A stretch of 64,000 nt of DNA from Microbacterium sp. K24 (GTDB taxonomy: Bacteria; Actinomycetota; Actinomycetes; Actinomycetales; Microbacteriaceae), in assembly GCF_004794465.1 (NCBI RefSeq), contig NZ_SSDJ01000107.1:1-64000 (forward strand), in the 5' to 3' direction. Below, piece by piece: positions 36,809-46,036 of the stretch; position 1 is the first letter of the stretch; every line of letters begins with the position of its first letter. Below the pieces are notes generated by a model. It was not told where the DNA came from. It did no database searches and saw only the letters and a list, made by a program, of their open reading frames with translations. Made by a program: the position numbers and the translations under genes.

Positions 36809-37794
36809 AGGTCCTCCTGGTGCCCCGCATGGGCCGAGACGAGCAGATCGTCGACCTCGACGATCACGTCTTCCAGGAAGCGCACCGAGGCGACTTCGCG
36901 GAAGGGGATCCGTACGGGGAGCTCGATGCCGAGGAACAGGTCGGCGACCAGCGACGGGATGTCCACCCCTGCCGCGATCGTCAGCGGGAGGGCGCCGGGG
37001 AAGCGGGGGTTGACCTCGAGCAGCACCGCGCGACCGGCGCGGTCTCGGCGCAGCTGCACGTTCGCGACGCCGACGAGGCCGATGGCCCGCGCGATGTCCG
37101 CCGCGGTGTCCTCGAGCTCGGGGTCGCGGACGGTCTGCCCCGCGATCGCCACGCCCGAGTCCACACGGGCGCGCGTACGCGGCACGGCGGCGACGACGTT
37201 GCCCGCGGCATCCGCGATCACGTCGACCGAATACTCCTCGCCCGGCAGGAAGTCCTGCACGATGAGCCCCTCGTCGGTCGGCAGGGCCTCGAGCGCCGCA
37301 CGATCCGGCACCAGGCGGATGCCGCGGCTCCCGGCGCCCTGACGCGGCTTCGCGAAGACCGGGAACTCCCAGTCGATGCCTTCGGCGTCGGGTCCGGCGA
37401 GGACGGTGCGCGGCGTGCGCCCGGTCGGCGCGCAGCGCTCGGCGAGGGCGAGCTTGTCGAGTGCGGTGTTCAGCGTGTCGGCGGAGGGCGCGGCCAGCAC
37501 GGCCGGCGCCAGCTCGTCCCGGCGCTCGGCGAGCGCGATCAGCTCCACGTCGACCGTCGAGATGACGAGATCGAGGGAGTCCTCCGCGACCATCCGCGCG
37601 ATCGCGGGCACGAAGTCCGCGTCGCGTCCGGGCGGCACGAGGCGCCGCTGCTCCGGCGGCACCAGGTAGATGCCGCTCGCCCAGCCGTCCATGTCGGCGG
37701 CGAACACGGTCAGGTCGGAACGGCGGAGGAGCGAGCGGATGACGGCCACACCGGCCGGACCTCCTGCACCGGTCACCAGAACGCGCTTCGTCAT
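36805..37794 (-). CDS. ATP-grasp ligase of unknown substrate
   Basis: 329 residues; ATG 37794 overlaps the upstream stop by 1 base (TGATG). An N-terminal Rossmann-like pre-ATP-grasp part (KRVLVTGAGGPAGVAVIRSLL) is followed by the ATP-grasp fold with FPVFAKPRQGAGSRGIRLV, IVQDFLPGEEYSVDV and the metal-binding LLEVNPRFPGALPL. CarB-like ATP-grasp enzymes form an amide or ester bond via an acyl phosphate. The acceptor is unknown; the operon suggests modification of a glycan or glycolipid precursor. Confidence 0.9.
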   Translation of the reverse strand: MTKRVLVTGAGGPAGVAVIRSLLRRSDLTVFAADMDGWASGIYLVPPEQRRLVPPGRDADFVPAIARMVAEDSLDLVISTVDVELIALAERRDELAPAVLAAPSADTLNTALDKLALAERCAPTGRTPRTVLAGPDAEGIDWEFPVFAKPRQGAGSRGIRLVPDRAALEALPTDEGLIVQDFLPGEEYSVDVIADAAGNVVAAVPRTRARVDSGVAIAGQTVRDPELEDTAADIARAIGLVGVANVQLRRDRAGRAVLLEVNPRFPGALPLTIAAGVDIPSLVADLFLGIELPVRIPFREVASVRFLEDVIVEVDDLLVSAHAGHQEDL

Positions 37795-38837
37795 CAGGTC
37801 TCTCTTCTCGTGAGTTCGTGGGCGCCGACGAACTCCGCCGTCTCGCGCACCACCTCGAGCGGCTCGACCGCCTTGCCACCGCCGAAGCGGGACCAGTAGC
37901 GGGCCGTCGCGGTGACGAAGTCGGGTTCGAGGTAGTCGCGGCTGGCGGTCTGCGAGCTGAAGCGCTCCAGCAGCCGCAGCTTCTGATCGAGGTACTGGTC
38001 GATCCGCACGAAGCGGGTCGGCCGGAAGTCGATGGTCGCCGACGGGCTCTGGTAGCAGGCCACCGTGCCGACGCGGCGCGTGGCCACGATCGTCGCCTCG
38101 CTCACCGCGCGGTGATCCTGGTGGCGGTCGTGGCTGGAGTGCGTGTAGACGATGGTCGGCTTGATCTCCTGCACGACCTCCTCGATCAGACGCACGGTGG
38201 CCCCGCCACCCGAGATCTCGGTGTCGATGAGGTCCTTGACGAAGAGTCGGGCGCCGAGCATGTCGGCGGCCGCGAGCGACTCGCTCTGGCGGCTGTCGGC
38301 GTCGCCGCCGCGGGCTCCCCGCGACAGCGTGAGGATGGTGATCGCGTCGCCCGCATGAGCGTGGGCCGCGAGGAGTCCGCCGACTCCGATCTCGACGTCG
38401 TCCGGGTGAGCCCCGATCGCGAGGACGACGTCCGCGGGCCGGGTCTCTTCGCGTCGACGTCGTCCTTCGGCGGCGAGGCGGGTGACGGCCTCGACGAGCT
38501 TGGTGTTGTCGAGGGGCTTGGTGAGGAACTCATCGGCCTGCGCGCGCAGTGCGGAGACGGCGTACTCGACGGAGACGTGCGCCGTCATCACGATCACGGG
38601 GACGTTCGGGCTCGTGCGTCGCAGCTCGGCCAGCAGCTCGAGACCACCCAGGCCGGGCATCTCGATGTCGGTGACGACGACGTCGGGGCGCAGCGCGGTC
38701 ATGCGCGCGATCGCCGCGTGACCGTCTTCGGCGGTGTCGACGATGCAGCCTGCGCGCCTCTCGAGTACCGTCTTCACGAGCAGCGCGACGTCCGGATCGT
38801 CGTCGACGACGAGGACGCGAGGAGACTCCTCAACCAT
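37794..38837 (-). CDS. Response regulator receiver fused to PIG-L/LmbE N-acetylglucosaminyl deacetylase
   Basis: 347 residues, first gene of the operon, ATG 38837 with CAAGGAGAG upstream. Residues 1-122 are a full receiver: acidic pocket VVDDDPD (11-15), phospho-acceptor D57 in VVTDIEMPG, T85 in VIVMTAHVS and K107 in FLTKPLD. A 15-residue Arg/Glu linker leads to the PIG-L domain with the zinc motif GAHPDDVEIG (142-151) and HDRHQDH (236-242), with metal ligands intact. PIG-L enzymes remove acetyl from GlcNAc-linked molecules (for example MshB, BshB). The natural reading is a deacetylase switched by phosphorylation from the histidine kinase encoded at the operon's end. Confidence 0.93.
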   Translation of the reverse strand: MVEESPRVLVVDDDPDVALLVKTVLERRAGCIVDTAEDGHAAIARMTALRPDVVVTDIEMPGLGGLELLAELRRTSPNVPVIVMTAHVSVEYAVSALRAQADEFLTKPLDNTKLVEAVTRLAAEGRRRREETRPADVVLAIGAHPDDVEIGVGGLLAAHAHAGDAITILTLSRGARGGDADSRQSESLAAADMLGARLFVKDLIDTEISGGGATVRLIEEVVQEIKPTIVYTHSSHDRHQDHRAVSEATIVATRRVGTVACYQSPSATIDFRPTRFVRIDQYLDQKLRLLERFSSQTASRDYLEPDFVTATARYWSRFGGGKAVEPLEVVRETAEFVGAHELTRRET

Positions 38838-38924
38838 TTGTGCAGCTCTCCTTGGGGAATTCCCTGCCGGTGGAGCTGGCGTCGTGCTCTCGGTACCCTT
38901 CAGAACCGTGAGCTCGGGGAAGTC

Positions 38925-38960
38925 GAGCGGGTGTTATTCCTAAATATTGGCATATCGGAA
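38925..38960 (-). promoter_or_regulatory. AT-rich promoter candidate of the seven-gene operon
   Basis: In the gap between the REC-PIG-L gene and the DUF2277 gene the only AT-rich stretch lies here (TTATTCCTAAATATTGG on the plus strand), about 95-120 bases before the operon start. No exact -10/-35 pair can be fixed. The leader between it and the ATG would be about 90 bases. Confidence 0.3.
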
Positions 38961-39078
38961 CGCCCTCCCGACGCTGCCGGTCAGGGCGAGCCGTCGCACA
39001 CCGCGCGCAACGCTATCGATCAGGGCGTGCACGGCGCGATCACGGGGCGCACGCTCCCCGATGCACGTGCGTCAGCTG

Positions 39079-39393
39079 CTAAGACGCCGCGCGTGCGGCG
39101 CGCTTCTCCTGCTGATAGACCCGGATGGCCTCGTACCGCTCGGCCGACCGGGCCTGTCGCTTGGCTGCTTCGTCGGCGCGGTTCTTCGGCGGGGCCGTGG
39201 TCACGAGGTCATCGAGGAGGTGCCGAGCCGCGTGCGCGATCTCTGCGACGGCCCGGTCGAACACGGCCTGGTTGGCGCGCGACGGCGCATTCGTACCCGC
39301 GATCTTGCGGACGAACTGCAGGGCGGCGTCGTGACATTCCTCGTCGGTCGCGGCGGGCTCGAGGTTGTTCAGGGGCACGATGTTGCGGCACAT
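39079..39393 (-). CDS. DUF2277 protein
   Basis: 104 residues beginning MCRNIVPLNNLEPAATDEE, then AALQFVRKIAGTNAPSRANQ and LLDDLVTTAPPKNR, the conserved core of DUF2277. The family is small, soluble and of unknown function; the N-terminal MCRNI and the ATDEE segment are its best-conserved parts. It is probably monocistronic and leaderless (TAGCGT 6 bases before the ATG). Confidence 0.9.
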   Translation of the reverse strand: MCRNIVPLNNLEPAATDEECHDAALQFVRKIAGTNAPSRANQAVFDRAVAEIAHAARHLLDDLVTTAPPKNRADEAAKRQARSAERYEAIRVYQQEKRAARAAS

Positions 39394-39399
39394 ACCGGC

Positions 39400-39405
39400 A
39401 CGCTA
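39400..39405 (-). promoter_or_regulatory. Leaderless-type -10 box (TAGCGT) of the DUF2277 gene
   Basis: TAGCGT, GCCGGT (6 bases), ATG at 39393. Confidence 0.5.
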
Positions 39406-39537
39406 CGCCGGGCCGACGACGGACGGAAGAGGGCTATCGGGTCGACAGGATGGTGCGATCGACACGCGGCTCGCTACGCTCTGGCTACGAGAACCGGCGA
39501 CGGCCGATCCGCCGTCTCCCTGGAAGAGGAGAGAGAC

Positions 39538-39978
39538 ATGACGATTCCCCCACCCCCCGACTCCCCGCAGAATCCATCCGCACAGACTCCCCCGGCCTGG
39601 AACGACGCACCCGCGGATCCCGCGGCCGGTTACGCGCCGCCCGCTCCGAACAGCGGCGCCCCGTACGGCGGCGCCCCCTACGCGTCCGCCCCCGTGTCGC
39701 CCCCGGGACGCGTGCTGTCGATCATCGGCCTCGTGCTCGCCTTCGTCGCCGCGCCGGTCGGCCTGATCCTCAGCATCGTCGCGGCCGTCAAGCTCGGAAA
39801 GGCCGGGGCGCCCAAGGGCCTCGCGATCGCCGGCATCATCGTCGGCGCCGTCTTCACGCTGCTCTGGATCATCGGAATCATCCTGTTCGTGACCGTGATC
39901 GGCGGCGTCATCGGCACGTGCGCGGAGCTCGGCCCGGGCGTGTGGGACGTGAACGGCGTCACCTACACCTGCGGCTGA
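39538..39978 (+). CDS. DUF4190 membrane protein with proline-rich N-terminus
   Basis: 146 residues from ATG 39538 (GAAGAGGAG upstream). Residues 1-58 are rich in Pro, Ala, Ser, Gly and Tyr and probably disordered in the cytoplasm. Two hydrophobic helices follow with the DUF4190 pattern LSIIGLVLAFVAAPVGLILSIVAAVKLGK and GLAIAGIIVGAVFTLLWII. A short exported tail ends with two Cys (GTCAELG, VTYTCG). Function is unknown. Confidence 0.85.
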   Translation: MTIPPPPDSPQNPSAQTPPAWNDAPADPAAGYAPPAPNSGAPYGGAPYASAPVSPPGRVLSIIGLVLAFVAAPVGLILSIVAAVKLGKAGAPKGLAIAGIIVGAVFTLLWIIGIILFVTVIGGVIGTCAELGPGVWDVNGVTYTCG

Positions 39979-39995
39979 CCCCGCGGAGTACGAAG

Positions 39996-40028
39996 AAGGG
40001 ACCGGATGCGGACAGCATCCGGTCCCTT
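39996..40028. terminator. Bidirectional terminator between DUF4190 and guaB
   Basis: AAGGGACCGGATGC (39996-40009) and GCATCCGGTCCCTT (40015-40028) form a perfect 14-base stem with a 5-base loop between convergent genes. Confidence 0.75.
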
Positions 40029-40042
40029 CCTGTCGGGGTCGC

Positions 40043-41632
<1,590 letters not shown>

Positions 41633-41792
41633 CTAAGCGAGATGAGCCCGTGAACATTCCCGGGGTCGCCGCCGACCAGCCGGGAGAGGGCCGGTGTAGG
41701 CGAATCGGGAAACGCACACTACGCTCAAAACGTCTTCGATCGCTGCGGTTCACACCCGATGCCGCAGGGAAAGCACTCACAGTGGAGGTTGC

Positions 41793-43142
41793 GTGGGACC
41801 CACATCAATCGCCGTACAGAGAAAGCGACCCTGGGTGGTCGCTCTCCTCGGCATCCTCATGGCGCTGACAGCGTTCCTGATCCTGCCCCCGTCTCCGGCA
41901 TCCGCTGAGACCACCGACGACGGCCAGGAGGTGACCGACTTCTACTTCGCCGGGGTCATCACCTTCGACGACGAGCCTGTCGAAGGCGTCGGCATGCAGA
42001 TCGAGGGCAACGGTTTCAAGGGCGAGACCGAGACGGATGCCGACGGCAAGTGGCGCCTGTACGTGCCCGAGAAGGACACGTACACGCTCACGGTCGACGA
42101 GGAGTCCCTGCCCGACGGCGTGATCGTCGACGCGAGCCTGCTCCCACCCGGCACGCAGCCGATCGCGGGCACGTCCGCCTCCTTCGAGGTGGAGTTCGGC
42201 CTCACCGGCACCAAGATCATGAACCTGTTCCTGGGCGAGGGGCAGCGGGTCACGGTGTCGGTCCTCGACCAGCTGCTCTCACGCCTCGTCGGAGGTCTGA
42301 ACTTCGGTCTCCTCCTGGCGCTCGCCTCGATGGGTGCGGCGCTGATCTACGGCACGACGCGACTGTCGAACTTCGCGCACGCCGAGATGGTGACGTGGGG
42401 CGGACTCGTGGCGCTCGTCACGACCACCTTCTGGCATCTTCCGCTGTGGGCGGGCATCATCGCGGCGGTGATCGGCGGCGGGCTGTTCGGCTGGGCGCTC
42501 GATGCCGGCATCTGGCGTCCGCTTCGGCGACGCGGGCTCGGCGTCGTGCAGCTGATGATCGTCAGCATCGGACTGTCGCTGGCGCTCCGCTACGCCTTCC
42601 AGTACCTGATCGGCGGTGGCACCCGGCAGCTTCCGGGCGCCAGCCCGGCGCCGATCCAGTTCGGCCCGATCTCGCTGTCCTACATCGACATGATCGGCAT
42701 GGCCGTGAGCATCGTCGTGATCGTCGGGGTCGCGTTCTTCCTCACCCGCACCCGCATCGGCAAGGCGACCCGCGCGATCTCCGACAATCCGCAGCTCGCG
42801 GCCGCATCCGGCATCGACGTCGACAAGGTGGTCCGCTACGTCTGGATCCTCTCCGGCACCCTGGCAGCGATCTCCGGCGTCCTCTGGGGCTACTTCCGCC
42901 CCGGTGTGAAGTGGGACATGGGCGCGCAGATGCTGCTGCTCATCTTCGCCGCCATCACGCTGGGAGGCCTCGGCACCGCGTTCGGCGCTCTCGTCGGGTC
43001 GCTCATCGTCGGCATCGCGGTCGAGGTCTCGACGCTCTGGATCCCCTCCGACCTGAAGTACGCGAGCGCCCTGGTCGTCCTCATCGTGATCCTCCTCGTC
43101 AGACCCCAGGGACTGCTGGGCCGCAGGGAAAGGTTGGGCTGA
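41793..43142 (+). CDS. livH: Branched-chain amino acid type ABC permease LivH with extra N-terminal extracytoplasmic domain
   Basis: 449 residues, about 150 more than usual LivH. GTG 41793 has GGAGG at the right distance, so the extension is translated. Residues 1-38 are a signal peptide ending SPASA; residues about 48-137 form a carboxypeptidase-regulatory or Cna-like beta domain (FAGVITFDDEPVEGVGMQIE, GETETDADGKWRLYVP). The permease core starts near 155 (NFGLLLALASMGAALIYGTTRLSNFAHAEMVTWG) and ends with the usual VLIVILLVRPQGLLG. The extra domain probably lies outside the membrane and may touch the binding lipoprotein or wall. First gene of livHMGF. Confidence 0.9.
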   Translation: MGPTSIAVQRKRPWVVALLGILMALTAFLILPPSPASAETTDDGQEVTDFYFAGVITFDDEPVEGVGMQIEGNGFKGETETDADGKWRLYVPEKDTYTLTVDEESLPDGVIVDASLLPPGTQPIAGTSASFEVEFGLTGTKIMNLFLGEGQRVTVSVLDQLLSRLVGGLNFGLLLALASMGAALIYGTTRLSNFAHAEMVTWGGLVALVTTTFWHLPLWAGIIAAVIGGGLFGWALDAGIWRPLRRRGLGVVQLMIVSIGLSLALRYAFQYLIGGGTRQLPGASPAPIQFGPISLSYIDMIGMAVSIVVIVGVAFFLTRTRIGKATRAISDNPQLAAASGIDVDKVVRYVWILSGTLAAISGVLWGYFRPGVKWDMGAQMLLLIFAAITLGGLGTAFGALVGSLIVGIAVEVSTLWIPSDLKYASALVVLIVILLVRPQGLLGRRERLG

Positions 43143-43147
43143 CCGCC

Positions 43148-44125
43148 ATGGACTTCGGAAGCATCTTCTCCAACACCGCCGTCTACCTGTTCAGCCCGGT
43201 CACCCTGGCGTACGCGCTGGCGGCCACCGGTCTCGCGATGCATTTCGGCTTCGCCGGTCTGCTCAACTTCGGTATGGCCGCCTTCATGGCGATCGGCGGC
43301 TACGGCTACGCCATCTCCGTGCTGACGTTCGGTCTCCCGTGGTGGATCGGCATGCTGATCGGCCTGCTCGGCGGCGCGCTCTTCGCGGTGCTCCTCGGCA
43401 TCCCGACGCTGCGCCTGCGGGCCGACTACCTCGCGATCGCGACGATCGCCGCCGGTGAGATCGTGCGCCTGCTGTTCACCACGCAGGTGTTCGACGAGTA
43501 CACGAACTCGGCCGACGGTCTCGCGCAGTTCAACGGCGGTTTCCGCGACGCGAACCCCTTCCCCACCGGCACCTACGGGTTCGGTCCGTGGACGTACAGC
43601 GCCGACGATCTCTGGAACCGCGTGTTCGGGTTGATCGTCCTGCTCGTCGCGATCCTCCTCGTGTGGGCGCTGATGCGCAGCCCGTGGGGCCGCGTGCTCA
43701 AGGGCATCCGCGAGGACGAGGACGCCGTGCGCTCGCTCGGCAAGAACGTCTTCGCCTACAAGATGCAGGCGCTCGTCGTCGGCGGTGTGATCGGCGCCGC
43801 CGGAGGGATCGTGTTCGTCCTCCCCTCCGCCGTGGTCCCGGGCAGCTACACGACCTCGCTGACCTTCTTCCTGTGGACCGTCCTGCTCCTCGGCGGTGCG
43901 GCCACGGTGTTCGGTCCGACGCTCGGCGCGATCCTCTTCTGGATCGTGTTCGCCTTCATGGCGAACCTGCTGCCGTCGATGGCGAAGGCGGGCATCCTGC
44001 CGATGTCCGACAGCCAGGCCTCGACGCTGGTGTTCATCTTCATCGGCATCGCGCTGATGCTGCTCGTGATCTTCCGCCCCCAGGGCATCCTCGGCGACAA
44101 GAGGGAGATGACCTTTGTCAAGTGA
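43148..44125 (+). CDS. livM: Branched-chain amino acid type ABC permease LivM
   Basis: 325 residues, ATG 43148, 5 bases after livH. Around eight to nine helices with family motifs GFAGLLNFGMAAFMAIGGYG, LGIPTLRLRADYLAIATIAAGEI, GRVLKGIREDEDAVRSLGKN and the end IFRPQGILG. It pairs with LivH to form the importer channel. Confidence 0.93.
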   Translation: MDFGSIFSNTAVYLFSPVTLAYALAATGLAMHFGFAGLLNFGMAAFMAIGGYGYAISVLTFGLPWWIGMLIGLLGGALFAVLLGIPTLRLRADYLAIATIAAGEIVRLLFTTQVFDEYTNSADGLAQFNGGFRDANPFPTGTYGFGPWTYSADDLWNRVFGLIVLLVAILLVWALMRSPWGRVLKGIREDEDAVRSLGKNVFAYKMQALVVGGVIGAAGGIVFVLPSAVVPGSYTTSLTFFLWTVLLLGGAATVFGPTLGAILFWIVFAFMANLLPSMAKAGILPMSDSQASTLVFIFIGIALMLLVIFRPQGILGDKREMTFVK

Positions 44126-45119
44126 ACTGACCCCCGAGCCCGCCGAAGCGCCGGCCACGGGAAGCATCCGACGCCCGAAGACCACCGGTCTCACCAAGGG
44201 AGAGGTGAAGCCGGGCGTCGCCAAGGTCGATCCGATCCTCGTCGCCGACGCCGTGCAGCGGCGCTTCGGCGGACTGACCGCCGTCGACGTCGACCACCTC
44301 GAGATCCCGCGCGGCGCCATCACGGCTCTGATCGGACCGAACGGCGCCGGCAAGACGACGCTCTTCAACCTGCTCTGCGGCTTCGACAAGCCCAACAGCG
44401 GCACCTGGTCGTTCGACGGCAAGAACCTCTCCGGAGTGCCGTCGTTCAAGGTCGCCCGCATGGGTCAGGTGCGCACGTTCCAGCTGACCAAGTCGCTGTC
44501 GCTGCTCACGGTGCTCGAGAACATGAAGCTCGGCGCCCCGCATCAGCGCGGCGAGGGCTTCTGGGCGAGCCTGTTCCCGTTCCTGTGGCGCAACCAGGAC
44601 ACCGAGATCGAGGGAAAGGCGCGCGACCTGCTCGCCCGCTTCAAGCTCGATGCCAAGGAGAAGGACTTCGCCGCCTCGCTCTCCGGCGGGCAGCGCAAGC
44701 TCCTCGAGATGGCCAGGGCCCTGATGAGCGACCCGACCCTGGTGATGCTGGATGAGCCGATGGCCGGCGTCAACCCGGCGCTCACGCAGTCGCTCCTCGA
44801 TCACATCCTCGACCTCAAGGGTCTGGGGATGACCGTGCTCTTCGTCGAGCACGACATGCACATGGTCCGCCACATCGCCGACTGGGTCGTCGTGATGGCG
44901 GAAGGTCGTGTCGTCGCCGAAGGGCCGCCCGACGAGGTCATGGCGGACCCCGCGGTCGTCGACGCCTACCTGGGCGCGCATCAGGACGTCGATCTGGGTG
45001 CCGTCACCGGCCGCATCCCCGTGGTCGCCGATGTGGATGCGGTGAAGTTCCGCGAACAGGTCGAGGCCGAGGTCGAGGCCGAGGAATCCGCCGACGACGC
45101 CGAGGAGAAGAAGGCATGA
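44115..45119 (+). CDS. livG: Branched-chain amino acid type ABC ATPase LivG
   Basis: 334 residues from TTG 44115, 11 bases inside livM, preceded by GAGGGAGATGACC. A 38-residue N-terminal extension precedes the ABC domain: LIGPNGAGKTTLFNLLCGF, LSGGQRKLLEMARAL, LVMLDEPMAGVNP and FVEHDMHMV. The C-terminus carries about 45 extra residues rich in Glu, Ala and Asp. Cytoplasmic subunit working with LivF. Confidence 0.93.
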   Translation: MSSELTPEPAEAPATGSIRRPKTTGLTKGEVKPGVAKVDPILVADAVQRRFGGLTAVDVDHLEIPRGAITALIGPNGAGKTTLFNLLCGFDKPNSGTWSFDGKNLSGVPSFKVARMGQVRTFQLTKSLSLLTVLENMKLGAPHQRGEGFWASLFPFLWRNQDTEIEGKARDLLARFKLDAKEKDFAASLSGGQRKLLEMARALMSDPTLVMLDEPMAGVNPALTQSLLDHILDLKGLGMTVLFVEHDMHMVRHIADWVVVMAEGRVVAEGPPDEVMADPAVVDAYLGAHQDVDLGAVTGRIPVVADVDAVKFREQVEAEVEAEESADDAEEKKA

Positions 45120-45883
45120 CCGACCAGACGCCCGTCCGCAACGAGATCAAGAACGACGACGTCATCGTCGAGTTGAAGGATGTGCACGCGGGCTACCTGC
45201 CGGGCGTGAACATCCTCAACGGCGCGAACCTCGTCGCCCACAAGGGCGAGCTGATCGGCATCATCGGCCCGAACGGCGCCGGCAAGTCGACCCTGCTGAA
45301 GGCCATCTTCGGCATGGTGAACGTCCGCGACGGCGACGTCACGCTCCACGGCGAGAGCATCATGGGCCTCAAGGCCGACAAGCTCGTCCAGCGCGGCGTG
45401 GCCTTCGTGCCGCAGACGAACAACGTCTTCCCGTCGCTCTCCATCGAGGAGAACCTGCAGATGGGGCTCTACCAGAACCCCAAGATCTACGCCGAGCGCC
45501 TGGAGTTCGTCAGCAGCATCTTCGCCGAGCTCGGCAAGCGGCTCAAGCAGCGCGCCGGTTCGCTCTCGGGCGGCGAGCGGCAGATGGTGGCGATGTCCCG
45601 CGCCCTCATGATGGACCCATCGGTGCTGCTGCTCGACGAGCCCTCCGCCGGCCTCTCCCCCGTGCGCCAGGACGATGCGTTCATCCGCGTCTCCGACATC
45701 AACAAGGCGGGCGTGACGACGATCATGGTCGAGCAGAACGCGCGGCGCTGCCTGCAGATCTGCGACCGCGGCTATGTGCTCGACCAGGGCCGCGACGCCT
45801 ACGAGGGCACGGGCCGCGACCTCCTCAACGACCCGAAGGTGATCGGCCTGTACCTGGGAACGCTCGGAGAAGACGCCGCCTGA
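45116..45883 (+). CDS. livF: Branched-chain amino acid type ABC ATPase LivF
   Basis: 255 residues; ATG overlaps the livG stop by 4 bases (ATGA). ABC motifs: IIGPNGAGKSTLLKAIFGM, LSGGERQMVAMSRAL, LLLDEPSAGLSP and MVEQNARRCLQICDRGYVLDQG. Last gene of the transporter operon; a palindrome and a strong terminator follow. Confidence 0.95.
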   Translation: MTDQTPVRNEIKNDDVIVELKDVHAGYLPGVNILNGANLVAHKGELIGIIGPNGAGKSTLLKAIFGMVNVRDGDVTLHGESIMGLKADKLVQRGVAFVPQTNNVFPSLSIEENLQMGLYQNPKIYAERLEFVSSIFAELGKRLKQRAGSLSGGERQMVAMSRALMMDPSVLLLDEPSAGLSPVRQDDAFIRVSDINKAGVTTIMVEQNARRCLQICDRGYVLDQGRDAYEGTGRDLLNDPKVIGLYLGTLGEDAA

Positions 45884-45906
45884 CGCTTCTTCTCGCCGCC
45901 GACCGG

Positions 45907-45970
45907 CCCCTCTGCATACGAACCGGCCCCTTGTGTTCGCACACAAGGGGCCGGTTCGTGCATAGAGGGG
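45907..45970. repeat. Large intergenic palindrome with 19-base perfect arms
   Basis: ACGAACCGGCCCCTTGTGT (45918-45936), loop TCGC, and its exact complement at 45941-45959; after a short mismatch the stem continues with CCCCTCT / AGAGGGG to 45907 and 45970. It lies between livF and a separate terminator, so it is not needed for termination. Confidence 0.85.
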
Positions 45971-45996
45971 GCGCTCGGCAGGGAACCGACCCATGA

Positions 45997-46029
45997 CGAA
46001 GGCCCCGGATGCAGCATCCGGGGCCTTCG
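45997..46029. terminator. Bidirectional terminator between livF and the binding-protein gene
   Basis: CGAAGGCCCCGGATGC (45997-46012), one-base centre, GCATCCGGGGCCTTCG (46014-46029): a near-continuous 16-base palindrome between convergent genes, 7 bases after which the next stop codon lies. Confidence 0.75.
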
Positions 46030-46036
46030 CGTGTGA

